Source: Flavobacterium piscisymbiosum
GTDB taxonomy: Bacteria > Bacteroidota > Bacteroidia > Flavobacteriales > Flavobacteriaceae
Assembly (NCBI RefSeq): GCF_020905295.1
Contig: NZ_JAJJMM010000001.1
Location: forward strand, 3,224,001-3,288,000
Length of the DNA stretch: 64,000 nt
Direction: 5' to 3'
Shown: positions 56,377 through 64,000 of the stretch, piece after piece
Position numbering within the stretch: position 1 is the first letter of the stretch
How the letters are laid out: every line of letters begins with the position of its first letter
Program-made: the position numbers and the translations under genes
Notes under the pieces: generated by a model
Seen by the model: the letters and a program-made list of their open reading frames with translations, nothing else
What the model was told of the DNA's origin: nothing
The model's database searches: none

Positions 56377-57618
56377 ATGAAGAAGTTTTACAAAATGCCT
56401 TTCTACTTATTCTTTATATTATTCTCGATTGTCAGTTCTTACGGGCAGAATATAGTACCTCCAAAAGAATTAAGTGCTGCTTCAGGCTCTATCGAAAAGA
56501 TCGAGGCAGCAAATCGCTGGATAGATCATTTTTCTAATCAGGATTTGGTAGAGTTGCCTGTAGGAATTAGAAATACAGTAAATAATGTTCAGTATTCAAT
56601 AGGGATTACGAAAGCCATTTTCTCGCCGGAGTATACCACGCTGACCGTATTTTGCAGGGTTGATATTCCGCAAAAAGATAAGAACGGTCAACCAATGCAA
56701 TTGTTCTTTGGAGCAGATGATGTCAAACTTTCTCATCAGGGAGGTATTATTGGAGAAGCCAAATTGGTATTACTTGGTAATGTTGATATTCCATTTAGTG
56801 AAAATAAATGGCAATTGTCTTTGTACGGAGGTTTCGAAATGGCGACAGGGCATGTAAATGATTTAACTTATGTAACAATAGATTGTGATGGGTTTAAAGA
56901 AATGAAGATTTCCGGAGCAGTTGAATTTTCCAGAGATTTAATATTACCAATTGAAAATTTGCAGACAGGTGAAGTGGATGAAAACAAAACAAAAATTCCA
57001 AAAACATACTATAATGGAAATACATATGATGTTCCTAATAGGGTTCGTGGTGATTTTAGTTTTACAGCAAGCGATTGGAATGACATTTTGGTCAATGTAA
57101 GTCTGCAGCCCTTTGTTTTGAAAGATAAACGTAATGGAAAAGATTTTGATGGTAATTTTCAGTTTTTAGTAAGTAACGCAGTTTTAGATTTAAGCGATTT
57201 AAAAAATGATCCAACAGTCATTTTTCCGGATTATTATACAAAAAATGCACTTTTAGTACCTAGTCCGGAAGCCTGGAAAGGAGTATTCATCCAGACTTTT
57301 GATGTAGGCCTTCCTAAAGAGTTTCAAACTACAGATACAGCATCAAATAAAGGAAGAATTCATTTAGGAGCCCAAAATCTTATTATAGATAAATATGGCG
57401 TTTCAGGAACTTTTTATGCTAATAATGTTTTTCCGTTAGATCGTGGAATAACAGGTCAGGAAAAATCATGGGCTTATTCATTAGATCATATCGATGTAAC
57501 GATTGCCGCCAATACTTTTGTAAAAGCAAATTTAAATGGCGAAATCTTATTACCAATTACTAAAGCAGCAACTGAAAATAAATCAACGACAGCAGATCCT
57601 AAAAAAAACTCAGACTGA
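56377..57618 (+). CDS. Giant secreted protein, N-terminal part (ends at A8 frameshift)
   Basis: The 413-residue frame begins with a signal peptide (MKKFYKMPFYLFFILFSIVSSYGQ) and a beta-rich region with no recognised family. It ends 10 bases past a run of eight A (57601-57608). With seven A the frame would continue as ADPKKTQTDRKGLLYSGF into the frame that ends at 61024, giving a protein of about 1550 residues. I therefore regard this as the 5' part of one gene. Possible explanations are an indel in the strain, a sequencing error or slippage at the A-run. Confidence 0.65.
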   Translation: MKKFYKMPFYLFFILFSIVSSYGQNIVPPKELSAASGSIEKIEAANRWIDHFSNQDLVELPVGIRNTVNNVQYSIGITKAIFSPEYTTLTVFCRVDIPQKDKNGQPMQLFFGADDVKLSHQGGIIGEAKLVLLGNVDIPFSENKWQLSLYGGFEMATGHVNDLTYVTIDCDGFKEMKISGAVEFSRDLILPIENLQTGEVDENKTKIPKTYYNGNTYDVPNRVRGDFSFTASDWNDILVNVSLQPFVLKDKRNGKDFDGNFQFLVSNAVLDLSDLKNDPTVIFPDYYTKNALLVPSPEAWKGVFIQTFDVGLPKEFQTTDTASNKGRIHLGAQNLIIDKYGVSGTFYANNVFPLDRGITGQEKSWAYSLDHIDVTIAANTFVKANLNGEILLPITKAATENKSTTADPKKNSD

Positions 57619-60600
57619 TAGAAAGGGATTGCTTTATAGTGGTTTTATATCGATGGAAGAGCAACAATTAGTTGTTGTTAGTAAAGATTCAATTTCTTTT
57701 GATATTTGGAAAGCTAAAGCTTTATTGCTCCCAAATAGTTCTGTTGAATTAAAATTAGTAAATGGAAGATTTTTACCTAAAGCCAATCTAAACGGGACAA
57801 TATCTTTTGGTACTAATAAAACGGCAACAGATGAGAGGGAAGTAGAAGGAAAACGAACGGTTGATTTTAAAGGAATATCGTTCGAAAATTTACAGCTTCA
57901 GACAGTTTCGCCAATAATTTCTGTACGAAACATGGGATACAAAGGCACGGTTGCATTTGCAAATTTCCCAGTTTCTATTGGTAACATAAACGTAGCCATA
58001 AATGGAGATGATTCCCGAATTGATTTCGATTTAGGGATTAATTTAATGGATGGAAGCAATGGAGCGGGAGCTACCGCCAGAATTGGGATTCTTGGAAAAA
58101 TGTATGAAGATGGATACAGACAACGAAGCAGGTATGCAGGTCTTGACATGTCAGCTATTAAAATTGACTGCCAATTTAGCGGGTTGAAAATTAAAGGAGG
58201 TCTAATCTTAATGGAAAAAGATCCCGTTTATGGTAATGGGTTTAATGCAGATCTGGAAGTTGATGTAGCAGAAATTGTAAACGTAAAAGCTAAGGCTATT
58301 TTTGGCCGTACTACTTTTAGGTACTGGTACTTTGATGCCGCAGTAAAATTCCCTCCAACACCAGGAACCCCATTTATGATTACAGGTTTTGGAGGCGGGG
58401 CTTATTATAAAATGCACAGAAATCAAGATATTGCTATTGGAGATTTCTCTCCTTCGGGACTAAGTTATACACCCGATGAAAAAATAAATCTGGGAGTTAA
58501 GGCTTTAATTTATTTTCATGTAGGATCTGAGGAGATTTGTAATGGTGAGGCCGGATTCGAAGTAGCTTTCAATTCAAAAGGAGGACTGAATAGGTTAGCC
58601 ATTTTTGGAAAAGCAGATGTTGCGGGGAAAATACCGGGCATGAAAAAAATTAATGATTTATTAGATAAGGTAACTTCAGATATTAATTCAAAGAATAAGT
58701 TTTTGGGTGTAAGTGATACTGACCTTCAAGGATCGTTTGCGAGTAAATATATACCAGAGGCAAAAGCATTTTCTCCGGATAAGCTATCAGCTGACGTCGG
58801 TATAAGAATGGCGGCCGCAATCGAATTTGATTTTGAAAATAAATCTTTACACGCTACAACTGATGTTTATATTAATACACCAGGAAATTTCCTCTCAGGC
58901 ACAGGACCAGAAGGAAGAGCTGTTTGGGGAGTTTTCCATAAAGACCCAAAAGACTGGTATATGTATTTGGGAACACCTGATGACAGATGTGGTATAAAAA
59001 TAGGAATAGCGGGTTTATTCTTAAAAACAACAAGTTACTTTATGGCAGGAACGGTGCTTCCCGCAAGTCCGCCGCCACCGGCAGTTGTTGCGCAAATTTT
59101 AGGTGTTGATGCAAAACAATTAGATTATATGCGTGATGAAAACGCATTGGCTAATGGAGGAGGTTTAGCTTTTGGGGCTAGTTTAGATTTTGATACCGGG
59201 GATTTAAGTTTCTTGCTATTCTATGCTCGTTTTCAGGCAGGAATGGGATTTGATATTATGTTAAAAGATTATCAGGAAGCAAGATGCTCTAATACAGGTA
59301 AACAAGTTGGAATGAATGGCTGGTATGCCAACGGGCAATCGTATGCTTATTTACAAGGAGAGTTAGGAATTAGGGTAAAAATAGCATTTTTAAAATTTAA
59401 AGTGCCTATTATTTCAGGAGGAGCTGCTGTTTTGTTACAGGCAAAGTTACCAAATCCGGTTTGGATGCGTGGTTATGTAGGAGGAAATATGAATATTCTT
59501 GGAGGGCTAATTAAAGGAAAATTCCGTTTTAAGTTAGAAATAGGACAGGAATGTCAATTTGAGAATGCATCGCCACTGGGAGGAATTAAATTGATAACAG
59601 ATGTAACTCCTAAACAAAGTTCAGCTGATTTAGACGTTTTTGCAATACCACAAGCAGCCTTCTCAATGAAAGTAAATGAAGCTTTTGTAATTCCTGAAGA
59701 TACTGGGGATGTTACTTATAAAGTGATATTAGAGAAATTCAAAGTACTTGATGGTGTAACAGAAATACCTGGGACTTTTGAGTGGGGTTCTATGAAAGAC
59801 AGAGTAAATTTTGTTTCAACAGATATTCTGCCTCCAAACAAACAACTTAAAGTTCAGGTTGAGGTTAGTTTTCAAAAAATGATAAATGGTGTTTTCCAGC
59901 CTATAAAAGTAGATGGAAAAGTGGCTACAGAATATGAAGAAAGAATGTTTACAACTGGAGGAGCGCCAGACCATATTCCCTTGACAAATATTAAATATTC
60001 ATACCCGGTTGTAGATCAGAAATATTTCCTTGAAGAAGAATACCCAAAAGGATATATTCAGCTGAAACGAGGACAGGATTATTTGTTTGAAGATACCAGA
60101 TGGGAAACTAGTATAAAAGTAAATGAAGAAGGGATATCGAATGCAAAAGCGACAGTGTTTAATTACAATACGAATTCGAATGAAGTTTATTATGATTTAC
60201 CGGATATTAAACAAGAAAAGAAGTATAACTTTTCGATAGTGAGTAATTTGAAGCAAGCACCGCAGAGAAATACTATATCAGAGGCAAGAATAAATACAAT
60301 CAGTGATGATGGTAATGACATACAGATAAAAGAAAATCAAGCTGATGCGTTATCTAAAGCAGAAGGTAGTATTGATCGCTTATCGTATTCTTTTAGTACT
60401 AGTAAGTATAAAACATTTACTTCTAAAATGAATGCTATAAATACTCAAAGCTATAATTTTGGGGTACTATATTCAGATGTTATCTACTTAACGAATACTA
60501 TTTCAAGTCAGGAAGCATTTGATTTGGCTGAATTACAGGGAGTAACTTACAGCGATAGTAAATCATTGATAATTGCAAAGTCAAAGCTTAATGATGAGTA

Positions 60601-61024
60601 CTATTCAACAGATATTTTTCCGTATCTATATAAAGATTATCCTTTAAATAATAGTTTTTCTATAAGTAATAGAGATACAAATGAATTAGGAATTATTCCT
60701 GCAAAAGCAATTTCGCTAAACGCATATTACATGACCAGCATTGAGAATGATGTAAATCAGTCATGGACTAAAGGGAATTTCCCATTTAAGTATAACATAC
60801 CATTGCTATACAAACAAGATTGGGTCGATTTAAATAATCAGATTATTAATGCTTATGTTAATGGGGATACTAGTGTCGAATCCATTGCAAAACGTTTTTT
60901 AAATAGTAACTATTTATTTATGAGGTACGGAAATTATGAAATAGTTTTAAAATATAGCTTACCGGGAGAAAAACAATCAACGGAGTTCACTTATAAATTT
61001 AAAAACAATAATAAGTTTAGATAA
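57602..61024 (+). CDS. Giant secreted protein, C-terminal part (after A8 frameshift)
   Basis: This part has about 1140 residues. It is beta-rich with many Gly-rich strands (for example GFGGGAYYKMHRN, VGIRMAAAIEFDF, GIKIGIAGLFLKTTSYFMAG, GGGLAFGASLDFDTGDLSF, LGIRVKIAFLKFKVPIISGGAAVLLQAKLPNP). A more globular C-terminal 450 residues follow, with no T9SS sorting domain. No family is recognised; a large outer-membrane or surface-attached protein is plausible. The first Met in this frame after the shift is at 57653, and no signal peptide exists without the upstream part. It is the last gene of the surface locus. Confidence 0.65.
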   Translation, partial: KKTQTDRKGLLYSGFISMEEQQLVVVSKDSISFDIWKAKALLLPNSSVELKLVNGRFLPKANLNGTISFGTNKTATDEREVEGKRTVDFKGISFENLQLQTVSPIISVRNMGYKGTVAFANFPVSIGNINVAINGDDSRIDFDLGINLMDGSNGAGATARIGILGKMYEDGYRQRSRYAGLDMSAIKIDCQFSGLKIKGGLILMEKDPVYGNGFNADLEVDVAEIVNVKAKAIFGRTTFRYWYFDAAVKFPPTPGTPFMITGFGGGAYYKMHRNQDIAIGDFSPSGLSYTPDEKINLGVKALIYFHVGSEEICNGEAGFEVAFNSKGGLNRLAIFGKADVAGKIPGMKKINDLLDKVTSDINSKNKFLGVSDTDLQGSFASKYIPEAKAFSPDKLSADVGIRMAAAIEFDFENKSLHATTDVYINTPGNFLSGTGPEGRAVWGVFHKDPKDWYMYLGTPDDRCGIKIGIAGLFLKTTSYFMAGTVLPASPPPPAVVAQILGVDAKQLDYMRDENALANGGGLAFGASLDFDTGDLSFLLFYARFQAGMGFDIMLKDYQEARCSNTGKQVGMNGWYANGQSYAYLQGELGIRVKIAFLKFKVPIISGGAAVLLQAKLPNPVWMRGYVGGNMNILGGLIKGKFRFKLEIGQECQFENASPLGGIKLITDVTPKQSSADLDVFAIPQAAFSMKVNEAFVIPEDTGDVTYKVILEKFKVLDGVTEIPGTFEWGSMKDRVNFVSTDILPPNKQLKVQVEVSFQKMINGVFQPIKVDGKVATEYEERMFTTGGAPDHIPLTNIKYSYPVVDQKYFLEEEYPKGYIQLKRGQDYLFEDTRWETSIKVNEEGISNAKATVFNYNTNSNEVYYDLPDIKQEKKYNFSIVSNLKQAPQRNTISEARINTISDDGNDIQIKENQADALSKAEGSIDRLSYSFSTSKYKTFTSKMNAINTQSYNFGVLYSDVIYLTNTISSQEAFDLAELQGVTYSDSKSLIIAKSKLNDEYYSTDIFPYLYKDYPLNNSFSISNRDTNELGIIPAKAISLNAYYMTSIENDVNQSWTKGNFPFKYNIPLLYKQDWVDLNNQIINAYVNGDTSVESIAKRFLNSNYLFMRYGNYEIVLKYSLPGEKQSTEFTYKFKNNNKFR

Positions 61025-61096
61025 ATTAAAAAGGATGAAAAATTCACTTAGAAGAGGTTTATAAGAGAAATTGCAACCATTTAGAAAATATTTACT

Positions 61097-61127
61097 AAAA
61101 AGCCTGATTTTTAAAATCAGGCTTTTT
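61097..61127. terminator. Bidirectional terminator
   Basis: AAAAAGCCTGATTTT and its complement pair around a short loop, with A and T runs, between converging genes. Confidence 0.88.
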
Positions 61128-61752
61128 ATTTAAACAAAGCATTCAAATTAACGTGTTTCTTCTCTTTTAGTTTTTTTACAATTTTCAAAAAAGCAATTGC
61201 TGTAATATACGCATCACCCAAAGCAGTGTGACGGTCTTTTTTAGAGATATCAAATTTGTCTGCCAGATCGTCTAAAGTATAGTGATCTTTTCGTTCGAAC
61301 AAATGAGACTTGATCAGTGTTTTTTTATACAAAATAGCGGTATCTAAGCACTTGTTCGTTAATTCGGGTAATCCATTTCGTTCGAGAGCTTTATTAATCA
61401 TAGTCACATCAAAAACAGTGTGATGGGCAATAATTATTGAATCGCCTAAAAAAGCCAGCAACTGTTGCAAAGCCTCTAATTCTGTAGGGCGTTGGATAAC
61501 AAATGCCTTTAAAATACCATGAATCTGGGCAGTCGATTGATCGTAATGATCTTGTTCTATATAAACCTCAAAACTATCCTGAATAGCAATTGTTCCGTTT
61601 TGCAGGACCAATGCGCCAATACATAATATTCGATCATTATCGTAATCAAAACCAGTAGTTTCGGTATCCAAAACGACAAAGCGCGTTTCTTCAATCGAAA
61701 CATTTTCATCAAAGAGATCTTCTTCCTTTTTCCAAAAATTTAATAAACTCAT
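61126..61752 (-). CDS. DnaQ-like 3'-5' exonuclease
   Basis: The 208-residue protein has the DEDDh exonuclease motifs: Exo I D29-E31 (VLDTETTGFDYDND), Exo II HHTVFDV and Exo III RHTALGDAY. It resembles the epsilon (proofreading) subunit of DNA polymerase III or free-standing exonucleases of this family. Its stop lies in the terminator stem. It starts 2 bases after the DUF294 gene, so the two are an operon, a pairing also known in other bacteria where CBS/DUF294 proteins neighbour an exonuclease. Confidence 0.9.
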   Translation of the reverse strand: MSLLNFWKKEEDLFDENVSIEETRFVVLDTETTGFDYDNDRILCIGALVLQNGTIAIQDSFEVYIEQDHYDQSTAQIHGILKAFVIQRPTELEALQQLLAFLGDSIIIAHHTVFDVTMINKALERNGLPELTNKCLDTAILYKKTLIKSHLFERKDHYTLDDLADKFDISKKDRHTALGDAYITAIAFLKIVKKLKEKKHVNLNALFK

Positions 61753-61754
61753 AA

Positions 61755-63674
61755 CTATACCAGATTTGAAACATTAAAACGTACCGAAATCAATTCCTGA
61801 AGTTCCTTAATGGTTTTAAAAGTTCTTTTCAGCTTTATTTTTTCCATTTTCGATAATGATTCCAAAGCAATAAATTGTCCAGAATCATGGTGTAAAAGGC
61901 CTTGTTTGGTTCTGAATTTCAGTAAGGCTTTAAACGAATACGAACACGATAAATACAATTCCCTGTTATTAGGTTCTAATTCGGCTAGTTTTTCAAAACG
62001 TTCCGCCGTATTACTGATCGATTTAACCGAATGTGATAAAATCAAAACCCTTGCAGCATCGGTTAATGGCATCAAAGCCCTTCTTTTTATATCAAAATGA
62101 TCTTTATTAGCACCGTCTTGCTCTACAAGAAATTGCCTGAAAAAGCCTGTTGGTGACGGACTTTGCAAAGCGCCACTTACCAAATGAACATAAAAAATAG
62201 GATTTGCTTTTACGTTTTCAAAAATAGATTCCGATAGTTCATCCACAATCTCAGCATCGCCGTATGTCAAACTATAATCAAAAAATATAAAGGACAATAA
62301 AACTTCATTTTTCCCCGGATTGGTAATCCAATGATGTACCTGATTTTTCCATTCCTCCAGACTCATGCACCATTTTGGGTTCGATGCCATCATTTCGGCA
62401 GGACAATAATCATAACCAATTTCAAAAAGGCCTTTATTGACAAGAGCAGCAAATTTTAAGAAATATACTCTGGTTTCATCCTTAAAAACGTCAGACACAT
62501 TTTCATATACAATTGCATTATCCTGATCTGTATGCAGCATTTGTTCGCTTCGTCCCTGACTTCCTAAAGCCAGCCAGGCAAATTTTACCGGAGGAGGACT
62601 GCTCATCTTTTCTAACGAAATTTCGATAACACGCGTTGTACAAGCTTCATTTAGTTCTGTTATGATTTTAGAAATCAAAGTCATCGGAATGTTCTGGTCT
62701 AAATATCCCTGAAGCAATTGCATGATTCTCGCCCGGATAGGTTTAATTTCCTTTGCCTTTTTAGCTCTTTTAAGTGCTTTTATCAATACAGCAGGATTAT
62801 TTCCTAAAGCCACCATGACATCATGCTTCGATAAAATGCCAACCGCTTTGGTATTTGTAGTTCCGTCTTTGGTTAAGCATAAATAACTAATGTTACTTTT
62901 CATCATAGCCATTTGAGCCTCTGTAACCGTCATTTTTTTAGGATATGTAATAACGGGCTTGGTCATAATCGTTTCGGCAGTTGTCAGGATCGAGTAATCG
63001 CCGGTAACAATTTTATTCCGTAAATCTTTATCCGTAATAATGCCTATTGGTAACATTTCGTCAACGATCAATATGGCTCCAACTTTTTTCTTGGTCATGA
63101 TTTTGGCAATATCTCTTGCAGTAGTCGATGGTCCGCAAGTAACAATTTTCTTAGAATATTTTATAGGCTGTAAATCAAAAGAATCTCTTTCGGCATGATG
63201 GTTTTCGTGAACCAGATCATCGCCATACAATTTATCTTTATGGATATCTGAATACGGATTTCGGGTGTTTGATGCGTAACTTTCGATCAAAAAATTACCA
63301 ACTGTTCTGTTTTCAAGTGCATAAGGCTTAAAAACCGCAATCGGAATCGCGTATAAAATTGTTTCTTCATACGCAACGGCTTCCATAATGTAATTTTCCT
63401 GTGCCAAAAGCGGACGCAAGCCAAAGATATCTCCTTCATCGCACATGTCTAAAACAGTGTTCTTTTGGCTCTTTTTAAGTGCAACAGCGCCTTTGTGTAC
63501 TACATAAAACGAATCGTGAGTTTCTTCGTTTTCTGCAAAAATTACAGCATCTTTATCTTTATAAACAATAGAAATTTGTTCGGATAATTTTTCTAAATCC
63601 TTTTGGTGCAAAAAGCTAAAAGGAGGGAAGCCCTTTAAAAAGTCGGCAACTCTATGCGAAATGGTATTTTTCAT
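61755..63674 (-). CDS. cNMP-binding / CBS / DUF294 nucleotidyltransferase-like protein
   Basis: The 639-residue protein is modular. A cyclic-nucleotide-binding domain lies at about 10-130 (FAENEETHDSFYVVHKGAVAL). A pair of CBS domains follows at about 170-300 (MTKKKVGAILIVDEMLPIGIITDKDLRNKIV). A DUF294 nucleotidyltransferase-like domain has the motif GSQGRSEQMLHTDQDNA near 370-386. A C-terminal DUF294-associated region occupies about 460-630. It is a cytoplasmic sensor of nucleotides, related to GlnD-type enzymes; the transferred group and target are unknown. It is the first gene of the operon with the exonuclease. Confidence 0.9.
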   Translation of the reverse strand: MKNTISHRVADFLKGFPPFSFLHQKDLEKLSEQISIVYKDKDAVIFAENEETHDSFYVVHKGAVALKKSQKNTVLDMCDEGDIFGLRPLLAQENYIMEAVAYEETILYAIPIAVFKPYALENRTVGNFLIESYASNTRNPYSDIHKDKLYGDDLVHENHHAERDSFDLQPIKYSKKIVTCGPSTTARDIAKIMTKKKVGAILIVDEMLPIGIITDKDLRNKIVTGDYSILTTAETIMTKPVITYPKKMTVTEAQMAMMKSNISYLCLTKDGTTNTKAVGILSKHDVMVALGNNPAVLIKALKRAKKAKEIKPIRARIMQLLQGYLDQNIPMTLISKIITELNEACTTRVIEISLEKMSSPPPVKFAWLALGSQGRSEQMLHTDQDNAIVYENVSDVFKDETRVYFLKFAALVNKGLFEIGYDYCPAEMMASNPKWCMSLEEWKNQVHHWITNPGKNEVLLSFIFFDYSLTYGDAEIVDELSESIFENVKANPIFYVHLVSGALQSPSPTGFFRQFLVEQDGANKDHFDIKRRALMPLTDAARVLILSHSVKSISNTAERFEKLAELEPNNRELYLSCSYSFKALLKFRTKQGLLHHDSGQFIALESLSKMEKIKLKRTFKTIKELQELISVRFNVSNLV

Positions 63675-63879
63675 GCGTAAGATTTAGGTTCTAATGTAAT
63701 ACTTAAAATAGAAATGTAAAAGAAACACGCTTAAACTTTTTTGGTTTTGCCACAAAGTCACAAAGGCAGGAAATATTGTTTATTATTTGTGTTTTATACA
63801 ACTTTACAAGTCAGTCACTGATTTCTAAGAAATGCTTATATAAAAAAAGTTCCATGAATGGAACTTTTTAAATTATGAT
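63675..63879. other. Intergenic region with repeat-like block
   Basis: It contains a GCCACAAAGTCACAAAGGCAGG block near 63749 that resembles an extragenic repeat of flavobacteria, and a terminator hairpin at 63844-63869. No gene is seen. Confidence 0.4.
63844..63869. terminator. Terminator of the terC-like gene
   Basis: AAAAAGTTCCA and TGGAACTTTTT form a perfect stem with a 4-base loop. On the minus strand it lies just after the stop of the partial gene. Confidence 0.88.
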
Positions 63880-64000
63880 TTATGATTGTTTCTTTCGAAC
63901 TTTCATATTGATAAACTCAACAGCCAGCGAAAATGAAATCGCAAAATACAAATACCCTTTAGGAACCGCGCCAATGTGTTCACCTGCAAGCGCAGCATTC
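63880..64000 (-). CDS. TerC family integral membrane protein (partial, 3' end)
   Basis: Only the last 39 codons are in the window, ending [26 protein letters not shown]. The block KGYLYFAxxFSLAVE with a following N-M-R/K-R/K-K end is the usual C-terminus of TerC/YkoY-type membrane proteins, which are linked to metal or tellurite resistance. The rest lies beyond the window edge. Confidence 0.7.
   Translation of the reverse strand, partial: NAALAGEHIGAVPKGYLYFAISFSLAVEFINMKVRKKQS

Noticed and set aside
57536..57601. ATG at 57536 as the true start of the 3' part of the giant protein
   Set aside because: The bases before the A-run are already coding in the other frame, and the resulting N-terminus has no signal peptide.

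Overview
The window looks like a chromosomal segment of a Flavobacterium-type member of the Bacteroidota. Reasons: strongly AT-rich DNA, Bacteroidota-style promoter boxes (TTTG / TAnnTTTG), lipoproteins with short N-termini ending in SC, a TonB-dependent receptor with a carboxypeptidase-like N-terminal domain, SprB-type repeats with a type IX secretion (T9SS) C-terminal sorting domain, and many genus-type families (TIGR02757, TIGR02117, DUF6146, DUF6787). No rRNA, tRNA or CRISPR array was seen.

Layout. 1-4.9 kb: the 5' end of a BatA/VWA membrane protein, a secreted lactonase, a DEAD-box helicase and a TIGR02757 protein. 5.3-10.4 kb: an orphan type VI secretion island with VgrG, a candidate SleB-like peptidoglycan hydrolase effector, two lipoproteins that are immunity candidates, and a DUF4280 PAAR-like protein with a membrane anchor. 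10.4-14.7 kb: a LolD-like ABC ATPase with an unusual transmembrane insertion, a phosphodiester glycosidase-like protein and several small envelope proteins. 14.8-18.7 kb: serA, serC, an acyl-CoA reductase and a divergent ferredoxin. 18.9-35.5 kb: a CarboxypepD-type protein, a TonB receptor, ychF, a YihY-type protein, an FMN reductase, a transglutaminase-like protein, pncB, and parE/parC separated by a lipoprotein gene. 61.1-64 kb: an exonuclease, a cNMP/CBS/DUF294 signalling protein and the end of a TerC gene.

The most unusual part is 36.6-61.0 kb. It is a co-directional array of large secreted proteins: a fibronectin type III protein, a 1739-residue SprB-repeat protein with a T9SS sorting domain, and a 1059-residue fibronectin-type protein whose C-terminus looks like a GNAT-fold polymorphic toxin domain. 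A small immunity candidate follows. Next come two almost identical REP-associated tyrosine transposase (RAYT) elements. Each sits immediately upstream of a startless toxin C-terminus (an unknown tail, then an EndoU-like nuclease) that is followed by its own immunity candidate. A degraded third RAYT closes the array. The locus continues with a secreted protein, a PKD lipoprotein, a frameshifted outer-membrane barrel and a giant protein split at an A8 run.

Interpretation: the window carries two contact-dependent antagonism loci, one T6SS and one apparently T9SS-linked. In the second, toxin-immunity cassettes are punctuated by RAYT/REP elements that could supply homology for cassette exchange. 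Family names come from recognised motifs and not from database searches. Start codons were moved to the first plausible ATG wherever the longest reading frame begins with TTG or GTG inside the upstream region.
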